Source of the DNA: an uncultured Mollicutes bacterium
Lineage (GTDB): Bacteria > Bacillota_I > Bacilli_A > RFN20 > CAG-826
Length of the DNA stretch: 64,000 nt
Assembly: GCA_900545015.1 (NCBI GenBank)
Contig: UQXJ01000007.1
Span: 1 to 64,000 of the forward strand
Direction: 5' to 3'
Positions 33,904 to 42,814 of this stretch are shown piece by piece. Each line of letters opens with the position of its first letter. Within the stretch, counting starts at the first letter, position 1. A model generated the notes under the pieces. The model was given only the letters and a program-made list of their open reading frames with translations. It did not search any database and was not told the origin of the DNA. Position numbers and translations under genes: made by a program.

Positions 33904-34887
33904 TTAATTTATATATGTTTGTTTATAATTTTCAATTATTTTAAACATATCTTCAATACTTTTTGCGTTTGTAGTTATGTCGTTTCTAAATTCTTTAATT
34001 TTTGGCGTCTTAAAATTTGAATAAAATTTTGGTGCAATTCCTCTTAATAAGGAATATGCGCGTTCTTTTCCTTTTTCCTTTATTAATAAAGAAGAGAATT
34101 CTTTTAAATAGTTTGTTTGTTCATCAAAATCGACATTTTCATTATATTCTTTGCCTTCAAGTGCAAGATTAATGTTAGAAATTAAATTTGGATTACCAAC
34201 ACCACCACGAGCAACAAGTACAGCATCAGCACGAGTTATTTTTAAGGCATTGAGCGCATCTTCTACTGTAAAAATATCACCACTTATTCCAAAAGGTATT
34301 TTAATTAAATCTCGAACATTTTTTAATGCTTCAAAATGTGGCTTTCCTGAATATAATTCTTTTTTTGTTCTTGCATGTATAGCAATAAAACTTACACCTG
34401 CTTTTTCAAGTAATTGTACGTAATCATCTACTTTAATTTCATCCCGTCCTAAACGAATTTTAGCTGAAACTGGTTTTGAAGATTTTTCTACAATTGCTTT
34501 TACCATTTCATACATTTCATCTTCTTTTAAAAGCCAACTTGAGCCACCATTACCTTTAGTAACCTTAGGAACAGGGCAAGCAAGATTTAAGTCTAAAATG
34601 TCATATTGAATTCCTAATTCTTCAATTCTTTCAAGACCTTTTAAAAGTGTTTCTTTATCACCACCAAATAGTTGAATTGCTAGTGGTCTATCACTTCCAT
34701 CTGTATAAAGCATGTCTTCAGTTTTTTTATTATGATAGCTTAAACCACAGTCACTAATCATTTCTGTATAAGTTAAACCACAACCAAATTTATTCATAAA
34801 TTCGCGATAAGAAAAAGAAGTTATTCCTGCCATTGGAGCAAGAATAACCTTCTTTTCAATTTTAATGTCTTTAATATAAAACGCCAT
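33904..34887 (-). CDS. dusB: tRNA-dihydrouridine synthase (DusB-like)
   Basis: FMN-dependent reduction of tRNA uridines. 327 residues: LAPMAGITSFSYREFMNKFGCG, the IQLFGG motif, ILDLNLACPVPKVTKGNGGSSWL with the catalytic cysteine, SAKIRLG, FIAIHARTKKELYSGKP and AVLVARGGVGNP. The position between ftsH and lysS matches Bacillus dusB (yacF). Its start overlaps the ftsH stop by one base. Confidence 0.95.
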   Translation of the reverse strand: MAFYIKDIKIEKKVILAPMAGITSFSYREFMNKFGCGLTYTEMISDCGLSYHNKKTEDMLYTDGSDRPLAIQLFGGDKETLLKGLERIEELGIQYDILDLNLACPVPKVTKGNGGSSWLLKEDEMYEMVKAIVEKSSKPVSAKIRLGRDEIKVDDYVQLLEKAGVSFIAIHARTKKELYSGKPHFEALKNVRDLIKIPFGISGDIFTVEDALNALKITRADAVLVARGGVGNPNLISNINLALEGKEYNENVDFDEQTNYLKEFSSLLIKEKGKERAYSLLRGIAPKFYSNFKTPKIKEFRNDITTNAKSIEDMFKIIENYKQTYIN

Positions 34888-37001
34888 TACTCTTTATTTG
34901 CTTCTTCTATTTTTTCTTCTTTTGATTCTTTAGTTTCTTCAACTGCTTCTTCTTTTTTCTCAGTTAAGATGCCTGAACTAGCTTCTCTTGCAGCTTGTTG
35001 TTGAGTAACAGCTTCTTGAGGAAGTTCTCTATGTTCAAGTAAGTAAGAAATTTCTTCTTCGCTAATTGTTTCGTGTACTAATAGTGTTTCCGCAATTAAT
35101 GTAACATCGTCTTTTCTTTCATTGATAATTCTTAAAGCTTCTTCATGAGCAGCATCAACAATTTTTCTAATTTCTTTATCAATTTCATCGGCTACAGCAA
35201 TTGAGAAATTCTTTTGAGCATTTGAATAGTCTCTTCCTAAGAAAACACTACCTGTGTTCTTTTCATATTGAATAGGTCCTAACGAACTCATTCCATATTC
35301 AACAACCATACTACGAGCGATTTGCGTTGCTCTTTCGATATCATTACTTGCACCTGTTGATACGTCTTTAAAGAAAATTTCTTCACTTGATCTACCACCG
35401 AGTAAACCACAAATTTCTGCTTCAAGTTCACTCTTTGTGAGTAAGAATCTATCATCATCTGGTCCCATTAAGACATGTCCACCAGTTTGTCCACGAGGAA
35501 TAATTGTAATTTTTCTAACTTTATCTGCGTTAGGTAGAGTTAAACCAATAATTGCGTGACCAGCTTCGTGATAAGCAACTTGTCTTCTTTCTTTTTCGTT
35601 CATTCCTTTATTAGATTTTGCAGGGCCTGCAATTCTTCTATCAATTGCTTCGTCAATATCAGCCATACTAACAACATCACGATTGCCTCTAACTGCTAAG
35701 ATAGCAGCTTCATTTAAGATATTTGCAATATCAGCACCACTGAATCCAACTGTTCTTTTTGCAAGTTGTCCAAAATCAATGCTTGGATCAATCTTTTTAT
35801 TTTTAGCATGAACCTTAAAGATTGCTTCTCTTCCTTCTTTGTTTGGAAGATTAACTGTAATTTGTCTATCAAAACGACCAGCTCTTAATAGTGCAGGGTC
35901 AAGAACATCGGCTCTATTAGTTGCAGCAATAACAATGATTCCTGAATTTTCTTCAAATCCATCCAACTCTACAAGCAATTGGTTAAGAGTTTGTTCTCTT
36001 TCATCGTTTCCGCCACCAAGACCAGCACCTCTTTGTCTACCGACAGCATCAATTTCATCAATGAAAATAACACAAGGAGCATTTTGCTTTGCAGTTTTGA
36101 ACAAATCTCTAACTCTTCCAGCACCTGCACCAACAAACATTTCAACGAAGTCAGAACCAGATATCGAGAAGAATGGTACACCAACTTCACCAGCGACAGC
36201 TTTTGCTAAAAGTGTTTTACCAGTTCCTGGAGGGCCTACTAACAAGAAACCTTTAGGTAATTTAGCGCCACATTTTGTATATCTTTTTGGATTTCTTAAG
36301 TAGTCAACGATTTCCATCATTTCAGCTTTTTCTTCATCACATCCAGCAACATCTTTAAATCTAACTTTGCTATCGTCAATTCTTCTAGCTTTTGATTTAT
36401 TGAAATCAAGTGCTTGTCCAGCTCCGCCACCAGAAGATAATACTTTAAAGAAGATACTAGCAATTACAATCATCATTACAATGTAAATAATTGTAGGAAT
36501 CCAGCTTAAGAACGTGTTTTCTTGATACTCTTGGCTGTTATAAACGAATCTTAACTCGTTAGGCAAATCTTTTTCATATTTTTTAAAGTTTGCAGTTGCA
36601 TTTAATTGTGCAGTACTAATTAAAGATGTGTTTGCTTGAAGAGTAACATCTGCTCCCCATTTCATATTCACATCTCTTAAATCAGATTGAACAAACTTTG
36701 CGCAGTAATATTCAACTTTCTTCGTATCATCATTTTTAACAAATGCAGCACTTACTGTTGATTCGCCATCTCTATAGACTTCTTCAAAAGAAACTAATTC
36801 GTATTTATCAGTTGTTCCATCATTATTTTCGTACTTTTGGTTAACGATTAAGCTAGCCATTGTACTAGATGAAATTTGCTTATACTTTTGATTTGCTTGA
36901 CTAACAATAAAGTAAACTAAGAATGCGCCTACTATTACGACAACCAAATAAACAAGATAGCTATACCACTTTGATTTCTTTTTTTGTTTGTTATTGTCCA
37001 T
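34887..37001 (-). CDS. ftsH: ATP-dependent zinc metalloprotease FtsH
   Basis: Hexameric membrane protease that degrades misassembled membrane and regulatory proteins. 704 residues: transmembrane helix at about 14-34, an extracytoplasmic domain, a second helix at about 170-190, AAA+ module with Walker A VGPPGTGKTLLAKA, Walker B VIFIDEIDAVG and the SRH (RPGRFDR-type: LLRAGRFDRQI), then the zinc site HEAGHAIIG and a glutamate-rich tail. AAGGAGG precedes the ATG, and a promoter and palindromic leader lie upstream. Confidence 0.98.
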   Translation of the reverse strand: MDNNKQKKKSKWYSYLVYLVVVIVGAFLVYFIVSQANQKYKQISSSTMASLIVNQKYENNDGTTDKYELVSFEEVYRDGESTVSAAFVKNDDTKKVEYYCAKFVQSDLRDVNMKWGADVTLQANTSLISTAQLNATANFKKYEKDLPNELRFVYNSQEYQENTFLSWIPTIIYIVMMIVIASIFFKVLSSGGGAGQALDFNKSKARRIDDSKVRFKDVAGCDEEKAEMMEIVDYLRNPKRYTKCGAKLPKGFLLVGPPGTGKTLLAKAVAGEVGVPFFSISGSDFVEMFVGAGAGRVRDLFKTAKQNAPCVIFIDEIDAVGRQRGAGLGGGNDEREQTLNQLLVELDGFEENSGIIVIAATNRADVLDPALLRAGRFDRQITVNLPNKEGREAIFKVHAKNKKIDPSIDFGQLAKRTVGFSGADIANILNEAAILAVRGNRDVVSMADIDEAIDRRIAGPAKSNKGMNEKERRQVAYHEAGHAIIGLTLPNADKVRKITIIPRGQTGGHVLMGPDDDRFLLTKSELEAEICGLLGGRSSEEIFFKDVSTGASNDIERATQIARSMVVEYGMSSLGPIQYEKNTGSVFLGRDYSNAQKNFSIAVADEIDKEIRKIVDAAHEEALRIINERKDDVTLIAETLLVHETISEEEISYLLEHRELPQEAVTQQQAAREASSGILTEKKEEAVEETKESKEEKIEEANKE

Positions 37002-37031
37002 AAATAACCTCCTTCCAACTATATTTTTAAA

Positions 37032-37053
37032 TGCTTTATTTATAAATAAAGCA
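37032..37053 (-). promoter_or_regulatory. 22-bp perfect palindrome in the ftsH leader
   Basis: Half-site TGCTTTATTTA and its exact complement abut at 37032-37053. It lies between the ftsH promoter and start codon, so it would be a hairpin in the leader RNA or an operator. It could also act as a weak terminator for tilS read-through, though no T run follows. Confidence 0.5.
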
Positions 37054-37076
37054 CTTGCTTTCTGTAGAACATAATA

Positions 37077-37104
37077 ATTCTATAATATCAAAAGTTTATG
37101 TCAA
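37077..37104 (-). promoter_or_regulatory. ftsH promoter
   Basis: Minus strand: consensus TTGACA (37104-37099), 16-base spacer, TAGAAT (37082-37077), predicting a start near 37070 and a leader of about 70 bases. Confidence 0.7.
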
Positions 37105-37110
37105 AGAAAT

Positions 37111-38331
37111 TTACATTTTTTTGAGTTCAACTAGACAAAATCTCAACAATCCGTATCGCGATTTATTTTTTTCTTGATATCTAGGTAAATAAATTAATTC
37201 ACCTTCTTTGTTAAAGATGCCTGGCCATATCTCTCTTAAAGAAGTAGGAAGCTTCCAAGAGATAAATTCTCGATTAACTTTAAATGTTTCTTTCCCTTTT
37301 TTATAATTTTCAGCGTTTTTAGCTGGCATAACTATTAAAGAGTCTTTTTCTAAAAATTCTTTATAAAGTTTACTTTTACTATTTAAAGAGAATAAGGTTT
37401 GTTCGTGATCATTTTTTAAATCAATTCTATATGTATTGTATGGCTTATGAATTGACACATTTCCGTATTCAATATAAATATTTTCATCGCCCATTTGTTT
37501 TACCCAATTACTCTTTTTGCTTTTAATTATTTTAAATATTTCATCCGACAATCCTTTTGACATTGGATAAAAATATTCATTATCTTTTAATAATTTAATT
37601 AATAAAAGATGGAAACTATATTCATCTAATTCTTTAAATAATTCACTATTGCAGTCGAGTGTTTTGTTTTTAAATAATGATGAGTACTTATTCAAAATAG
37701 TTGAGTTTTGTAGGTTTTTTTCTTTAATTTCAAGTTTAATTTTATTTAATCCATCGCTATTTAATTGCTTTAAATGATTTCTAAAATTGTTTCTTTTAAA
37801 TGAAATATCAGAATTAGAAGGATCAATTGAATAAGGAATTCTATTTTCTATTACATAATTTTGAAGATCGCTTTTTGTATATTTTAGTAGCGGTCTAAGA
37901 ATATTTACATCACTCATTTTTGTTTTATATTTCATCCCATATTCCAAAAATACACCACGATCTTTTTGAAGTAAGTATGTCTCGATAAGGTCGCCTTCAT
38001 TATGAGCAACTAAGATATCATTAATATTCAATTCTTTAGCTAGTTTCTTGAAAAAATTGTATCTTTCTTCTCGAGCCCAAATTTCTTCGTTTACATCTTT
38101 TGGCATATATGTTGAGTGAACAAAAACTTGTATATTATTTTTAATAGCAAATTCTCTGATGCCTCTTTCATCCGCTTCAGCTTGTTCTAGAATATGATAA
38201 TTAACATGAGCAATTACAAAATCAAATTTATTTTTAATAAGGTAATCAAGTAAGGCCATTGAATCAGGCCCAAAACTACATGCAAGAATATATTTTTTAT
38301 TCTTCTTGAGTCTCGTCGTAATTTTCTTCAT
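37111..38331 (-). CDS. tilS: tRNA(Ile)-lysidine synthetase TilS
   Basis: Converts C34 of the AUA-decoding tRNA-Ile to lysidine. About 406 residues from ATG 38331 (AAAGGA upstream; an ATG at 38343 is the alternative). The PP-loop reads ACSFGPDSMALLDYL where most family members have SGGxDS, so one P-loop glycine is phenylalanine. HVNYHILEQAEADE, the LVAHNEGDLIETYLLQ segment, RPLLKYTK and DPSNSDISFKRNNFR all match TilS. Overlaps rqcP by 35 bases; hpt, usually between tilS and ftsH, is missing. Confidence 0.92.
   Translation of the reverse strand: MKKITTRLKKNKKYILACSFGPDSMALLDYLIKNKFDFVIAHVNYHILEQAEADERGIREFAIKNNIQVFVHSTYMPKDVNEEIWAREERYNFFKKLAKELNINDILVAHNEGDLIETYLLQKDRGVFLEYGMKYKTKMSDVNILRPLLKYTKSDLQNYVIENRIPYSIDPSNSDISFKRNNFRNHLKQLNSDGLNKIKLEIKEKNLQNSTILNKYSSLFKNKTLDCNSELFKELDEYSFHLLLIKLLKDNEYFYPMSKGLSDEIFKIIKSKKSNWVKQMGDENIYIEYGNVSIHKPYNTYRIDLKNDHEQTLFSLNSKSKLYKEFLEKDSLIVMPAKNAENYKKGKETFKVNREFISWKLPTSLREIWPGIFNKEGELIYLPRYQEKNKSRYGLLRFCLVELKKM
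37691..37722 (-). repeat. Dispersed motif, copy inside tilS
   Basis: Minus strand ACCTACAAAACTCAACTATT, preceded by A-rich bases and followed by TTGA. It matches the intergenic copies across nearly the whole motif although it is translated here (ENKLQNSTIL-like frame: EKNLQNSTILNK). Confidence 0.5.
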
Positions 38332-38584
38332 TAATAATTTCATCCTTTAATACTTCATATAAAGATGAAGAATCTTCTTTTTTACTGTAACTTACTACTT
38401 TCAATACTTTCACTGTTAATTTATGTCTACCTAAAGGCAAAGTTAAAATATCGCCTTCATTGACTTCAGATGAAGGCTTTGCTTTTCGACCATTTATTTC
38501 AAATATTCCACGGTCCAACAATTCTTTTGCTACTGTTCTTCTTTTAATTAATCTTGTAAGTTTTAAATATTTATCAATTCTCAT
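38297..38584 (-). CDS. rqcP: RqcP/YabO S4-domain RNA-binding protein
   Basis: 95 residues, an S4 domain at the N-terminus (MRIDKYLKLTRLIKRRTVAKELLDRGIFEINGRKAKPSSEVNEGDIL) and an acidic tail. In Bacilli the orthologue acts with RqcH in ribosome-associated quality control, promoting poly-alanine tailing on stalled 50S subunits. It overlaps mfd upstream by 11 bases and tilS downstream; the pth-mfd-...-yabO neighbourhood supports the call. Confidence 0.9.
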   Translation of the reverse strand: MRIDKYLKLTRLIKRRTVAKELLDRGIFEINGRKAKPSSEVNEGDILTLPLGRHKLTVKVLKVVSYSKKEDSSSLYEVLKDEIINEENYDETQEE

Positions 38585-41500
38585 CTTTTATCATTACCTT
38601 TTTCTTAGAATTATATATCTTATCAACGATTTTAAGTATTTCAATCAACAAGTCAATCCACCCATCATTTTTATCAATGCTAATGTAAATTAATCTATCT
38701 CTATACATTATTTTAATTTTATTCACATACATTATTAAAGAAGTAAAAAGTGTAGAGCCGATACCTTTTATTTCGCAAAACTTTTCACTTAAAATAATTT
38801 CTACTCTTTTAGGATATTCGTTATACTTTTCAAATTCTTCTTGTTGTAAATACAAAACAACAGTTCTTTTTGTAAATAGAGAAATAACTGACTCAGGAAT
38901 TTTTCCATATTGATCTTTAAGTTCTGCCATCAAAGAATCTAATGAATATACATTTTTACAATCTAATATTTTTTGGTAAATTTCAATTTTTTCATCGTTT
39001 TTCGCAAACTTTTTAGGAATGTATACATCTAAATCATTTAAAGCTTTAACTTCTTTAAAAGTCTCTTTTTTTCTAATTCCTTTTTTCTCATCTATAGATT
39101 CATTAAGTAATCTTATATACATATCAATGCCTACTTCATCTATAAAACCAGCTTGTTCTTTTCCTAGAATGTCACCAGCACCTCTAATTAACAAATCTCT
39201 TTGAGCAATCTTATATCCACTTCCAAGCTCAGTAAAATCTTGAATAGCTTTTAATCTCTTTTTAGAATCCTCAGTTATAGTTTTCCTACCATTTATCATT
39301 AAATAAGCAAAAGCCATTTTATCGCCACGGCCAACTCTTCCTTTTATTTGATAAAGTTGAGCGAGTCCAAAACGATCCGCATTTTCAATTAATAAAAGAT
39401 TGGCATTTCTAACATCAATTCCGTTTTCGATAATTGTCGTTGCAAGTAAGATATTAATCTCACCCTCATAAAATTCATGCATGACTTGGTCGATGTCTTC
39501 TTTATCCATTTTGCCATGAATTACGCCTATTCTTGCTTCAGAAACTAAATTTTGCAATTTTAGTTGCTTTTCATAAATAGAAGCGACCTCGTTATAAACA
39601 TAATAAACTTGTCCATTTCGAGCTAACTCACGTTTAATTAGTTCCTTTATAACTGCTTCATCATAATCTATGACATAAGTTTGAATTGGCATTCTTTCGC
39701 TTGGAGGCGTTTCAATTTTCGAAATGTTTTTTAAGCCCACAAGACTCGATTGAAGTGTACGTGGAATTGGAGTTGCACTTAGAGTTAAAACATCAATGTT
39801 ATGATATTTTTCTTTTATTTTCTCTTTTTGTTCTACACCGAATCTTTGTTCCTCATCAATAATAAGTAAACCTAAATCTTTAAAATTTATTTCTTTGCCT
39901 AGAACTTTATGTGTTCCAATAAGTAGATCTATTTTCCCTTCCTTTAAAAGTTTTTTAATTTCAGTAACTTCTTTTGCAGTGTTCATTCTAGATAAAAAAG
40001 CAATCTTTACCCCAAAATCTTTGAATCTATTAACTGCAACTTTATAGTGTTGCATAGCTAAAACTGTAGTTGGTGAAAGCAAGCAGACTTGTTTGCCACT
40101 TAAAATTGCTTTCATTGCTGCTTCAAAAGCAACTTCAGTTTTTCCAAATCCAACATCTCCACATAAAAGCCTATCCATTGGATGTGGTTTTTCCATATCT
40201 TCTTTAATTTCTTTAATTGATTCAACTTGATCCGCTGTTAGTGAATGTGAAAATTTCTTTTCAAACATTTCTTGAATTTCATCATCAGGTTTAAATGCGT
40301 AGCCAGGAATCTTAGCTCGTTCTTGATAAAGAGATAAGAGCCTATCAGCTAAATCATCAACTTTATCTTTTATTTTCTTTTTTGTTTTTTCCCATTGATT
40401 AGAATTAAGGTTTGTAAGCCTGGGTGTTGCACCTTCTTTGCCCGTGTATTTTCTAATTAAATTAAATTGATAAAGAGGCACATAAAGTTTGTCATTATTT
40501 GCATAACTTACTTCGATATAATCGTTATGTTTTCCTCCTACTTCAATAGTATCAATTTTTTCAAAACGACCAATTCCATATTTTTCATGAACGACATAAT
40601 CCCCAGGTTCAAGTTCTTCATAACTTCCTAAAATTTTCCCTTGTTTAAATTTTGTAGAATATGTTTTTATTTTATTTTTTCCTAAAAATAAATCTGTGTA
40701 ACTTAAAAGAGCAACTGAATCATTTAAAAGTTCAAAAGAAATAGGAAAATTATTCTTAACGATTGTGATTTTATTATCATCAGCGTTGAACTCATTAGTG
40801 ATAATGTAATCTTTATTAATATCTTTTAAAATCTCTTCAATTGTTTTAATTTGGCTTTCATCATTAAGGGCTAAAACAATTTTATAATTTTGAGTTATTA
40901 AGGATTCAATCATCAATTTGGCATTCATATTTTTTGGATTTAAATAATCAATGCTTTTTAATGGAATTGAAGTATCTTCTTTATGTATAAAGAAAGGATT
41001 TAATGTAATAACTTTGTTAGCTTTTTTATAAATATCTATGCTTTCGTTAAAATATGAAAGGTGAGAAATACATTTTTTATTTTCTTGTAATTCAAGTAAG
41101 AACTTTCTTCCTTCATCAAAAGACAAGTCTCTTGATTTATTAAAGTCATCAAAATTTGAAATAATAATCGAATAATTTGATAAATAATCTAGGAATGTAG
41201 TGTAAAAACCTTGCAAAAACCAAATATATTTATAATTTTTAGATGAGATGATGCCTGTTTTAATTTCATCAATGTCTAATCTTAAATTATCTTTTAATAG
41301 TTCTTTATCTTCTTCATTAAGATTGGTTGAATCTTTTTTAAATTGATTTTCGATTTTGCTTTCTGCACTTAAAAGTTCTTCATCAGTTAATAAATTAATC
41401 GAAGCAGGAATAATTGTTACATCATCTAAATTTTGATAAGAGGTTTGAGTATCAATTTTAAACATTCTAATTGACTCAATTAAAGTATCAAAAAATTCAA

Positions 41501-42059
41501 TTCTAATTGGGTCAGGATAATTTAAAGAATATACGTCAATTACTCCACCTCTTGATGCATATTCTAATGATTGATCGATTTTGTTGACTTTTATGTATCC
41601 TAATTTTAGTAATTTTGCTTTTAATTTTTCGAAATCAACTTCATCTCCAACTTTTAAGTTAATAAAAGAATTATCAAAAAGTTCGACAGAAGGATAGTAG
41701 CGATAAAGTGAATTAGGAGTAACGATAATGATGTTATGTTTACTATGCCTTGCTTTATATAAGCAATAAATTTGCTCGCATTTAATTTCTTTTGATTCAC
41801 TGATATATTCAGTTCTAATTAAATCATCATTAGGTAAAAGAATTATCTTTTCTTTATCAAGATAAGCTGCTAAATAACTAAATAAATTATTTGCATCAAA
41901 AGAATTTGGACAATAAACAATAATATTTTCTTCACTTTCGTTATATTTTTTAACAATCGAAAGAAAACTGCCTATTTTAGAGTCTACAACAAAAAATTCA
42001 TTCTTCGATGAAGACGAATAATTAAATAAATTAAGTGCTAAGTCTAAAATATTTGTCAA
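38574..42059 (-). CDS. mfd: Transcription-repair coupling factor Mfd
   Basis: 1161-residue ATP-driven translocase that dislodges stalled RNA polymerase and recruits UvrA. Order: UvrB-like N-terminal domains, an RNA-polymerase-interacting CarD-like domain (ELEPGDYVVHEKYGIGRFEKID), helicase domain with Walker A LLCGDVGFGKTEVA, DEEQ box (LIIDEEQRFGVEQKEK), SATPIPRTLQ, the RAD region and a TRCF C-terminal domain. The stop is TGA, direct evidence that TGA is not a sense codon here. Located nine bases after pth. Confidence 0.97.
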   Translation of the reverse strand: MTNILDLALNLFNYSSSSKNEFFVVDSKIGSFLSIVKKYNESEENIIVYCPNSFDANNLFSYLAAYLDKEKIILLPNDDLIRTEYISESKEIKCEQIYCLYKARHSKHNIIIVTPNSLYRYYPSVELFDNSFINLKVGDEVDFEKLKAKLLKLGYIKVNKIDQSLEYASRGGVIDVYSLNYPDPIRIEFFDTLIESIRMFKIDTQTSYQNLDDVTIIPASINLLTDEELLSAESKIENQFKKDSTNLNEEDKELLKDNLRLDIDEIKTGIISSKNYKYIWFLQGFYTTFLDYLSNYSIIISNFDDFNKSRDLSFDEGRKFLLELQENKKCISHLSYFNESIDIYKKANKVITLNPFFIHKEDTSIPLKSIDYLNPKNMNAKLMIESLITQNYKIVLALNDESQIKTIEEILKDINKDYIITNEFNADDNKITIVKNNFPISFELLNDSVALLSYTDLFLGKNKIKTYSTKFKQGKILGSYEELEPGDYVVHEKYGIGRFEKIDTIEVGGKHNDYIEVSYANNDKLYVPLYQFNLIRKYTGKEGATPRLTNLNSNQWEKTKKKIKDKVDDLADRLLSLYQERAKIPGYAFKPDDEIQEMFEKKFSHSLTADQVESIKEIKEDMEKPHPMDRLLCGDVGFGKTEVAFEAAMKAILSGKQVCLLSPTTVLAMQHYKVAVNRFKDFGVKIAFLSRMNTAKEVTEIKKLLKEGKIDLLIGTHKVLGKEINFKDLGLLIIDEEQRFGVEQKEKIKEKYHNIDVLTLSATPIPRTLQSSLVGLKNISKIETPPSERMPIQTYVIDYDEAVIKELIKRELARNGQVYYVYNEVASIYEKQLKLQNLVSEARIGVIHGKMDKEDIDQVMHEFYEGEINILLATTIIENGIDVRNANLLLIENADRFGLAQLYQIKGRVGRGDKMAFAYLMINGRKTITEDSKKRLKAIQDFTELGSGYKIAQRDLLIRGAGDILGKEQAGFIDEVGIDMYIRLLNESIDEKKGIRKKETFKEVKALNDLDVYIPKKFAKNDEKIEIYQKILDCKNVYSLDSLMAELKDQYGKIPESVISLFTKRTVVLYLQQEEFEKYNEYPKRVEIILSEKFCEIKGIGSTLFTSLIMYVNKIKIMYRDRLIYISIDKNDGWIDLLIEILKIVDKIYNSKKKVMIKDEN
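41203..41230 (+). repeat. Dispersed motif, diverged copy inside mfd
   Basis: AAAAACCTTGCAAAAACCAA followed by ATATATTT on the plus strand. The first 15 bases match the consensus exactly; the second half is diverged. May be chance. Confidence 0.3.
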
Positions 42060-42068
42060 TTTAAGTCC

Positions 42069-42623
42069 TTATTTATTAAAGGCATTCATTGCTTTATCAA
42101 AATTTTCTTTTAAAGCTAGCTTAATAGCGCTTACTGCATCATCTTGTTCTTTTTCGAGGATTTCTCTTTCTTCCTTTGTTGGTTTATTTAAAACAAAATC
42201 AACAACATTTCCTCTTGGATGACCTGTACCAATTTTTATACGTTTAAATTCTTGAGTTCCTAAATTATTGATAATAGATTTTATTCCGTTATGACCACCG
42301 CTAGACCCTTTAATTTTTAATTTAATGTGTCCTAATTCAGTATCCATGTCATCATAAATTACTATCATATTTGAGACTGGAATTTTGTAAAAATTAAGAA
42401 CTTGAATTATAGAATCTCCGCTTAAATTCATATAAGTCATAGGCTTTAATACAATTAAATCTTTATCAAAATATTTACATTTTGTGTATACGCCTTTAAA
42501 CGCTTCCTTATCAAAGGTGATGCCTAGAGAATCAATAAATTTATCAACTACATCAAACCCCATATTATGGTGTGTGTGCTCATATTCTTTACCTGGATTT
42601 CCTAAGCCGACTATTAAATACAT
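42069..42623 (-). CDS. pth: Peptidyl-tRNA hydrolase
   Basis: Releases peptides from dropped-off peptidyl-tRNA. 184 residues: YLIVGLGNPGKEYEHTHHNMGFDVVDKF with the catalytic histidine, LKPMTYMNLSGDSI, VIYDDMDTELG, KIKGSSGGHNGIKSI and RIKIGTGHPRGNVVDFVL. Head of the pth-mfd-rqcP-tilS run. Confidence 0.97.
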   Translation of the reverse strand: MYLIVGLGNPGKEYEHTHHNMGFDVVDKFIDSLGITFDKEAFKGVYTKCKYFDKDLIVLKPMTYMNLSGDSIIQVLNFYKIPVSNMIVIYDDMDTELGHIKLKIKGSSGGHNGIKSIINNLGTQEFKRIKIGTGHPRGNVVDFVLNKPTKEEREILEKEQDDAVSAIKLALKENFDKAMNAFNK

Positions 42624-42643
42624 AAACTACCTTCAATCCACTT

Positions 42644-42672
42644 ATTATAAACGTTTAATCAATATTTGAAAA
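42644..42672 (-). promoter_or_regulatory. pth promoter
   Basis: Minus strand: TTTTCA (42672-42667), 17-base spacer, TATAAT (42649-42644), about 20 bases before the pth ATG. Confidence 0.55.
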
Positions 42673-42704
42673 TAGTTTTTTTAAAAATATTTATAAAAAA
42701 CTTC

Positions 42705-42725
42705 GCAAAACTCGATTATTTTTGA
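42705..42725. repeat. Dispersed motif, copy B
   Basis: GCAAAACTCGATTATTTTTG, preceded by AAAAAACTTC, in the divergent pth/tetR region. Seventeen or more of its bases equal copy A. Confidence 0.65.
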
Positions 42726-42771
42726 TAAAATACAAATAAAGAGACATTTTTTGATATTTTGTTTAGTTATA

Positions 42772-42799
42772 TTGACAAGATTTCGAAAGATAATAAAAT
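42772..42799 (+). promoter_or_regulatory. tetR-ABC operon promoter
   Basis: Consensus TTGACA (42772-42777), 16-base spacer, TAAAAT (42794-42799). The predicted start near 42806 leaves a leader of about nine bases before ATG 42815, with no Shine-Dalgarno. Confidence 0.65.
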
Positions 42800-42814
42800 T
42801 TTCATGTAGTAAAT

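Noticed and set aside
35839..36303. 154-codon plus-strand frame opposite ftsH
   Set aside because: Mirror of a strongly conserved ATPase domain; no start signal; composition typical of an antisense shadow.
38574..38576. TGA reassigned to tryptophan (mycoplasma-type code)
   Set aside because: TGA terminates mfd, rnpA, a PII-like gene and the yycJ-like gene at positions fitting their families, and tryptophans are encoded by TGG.
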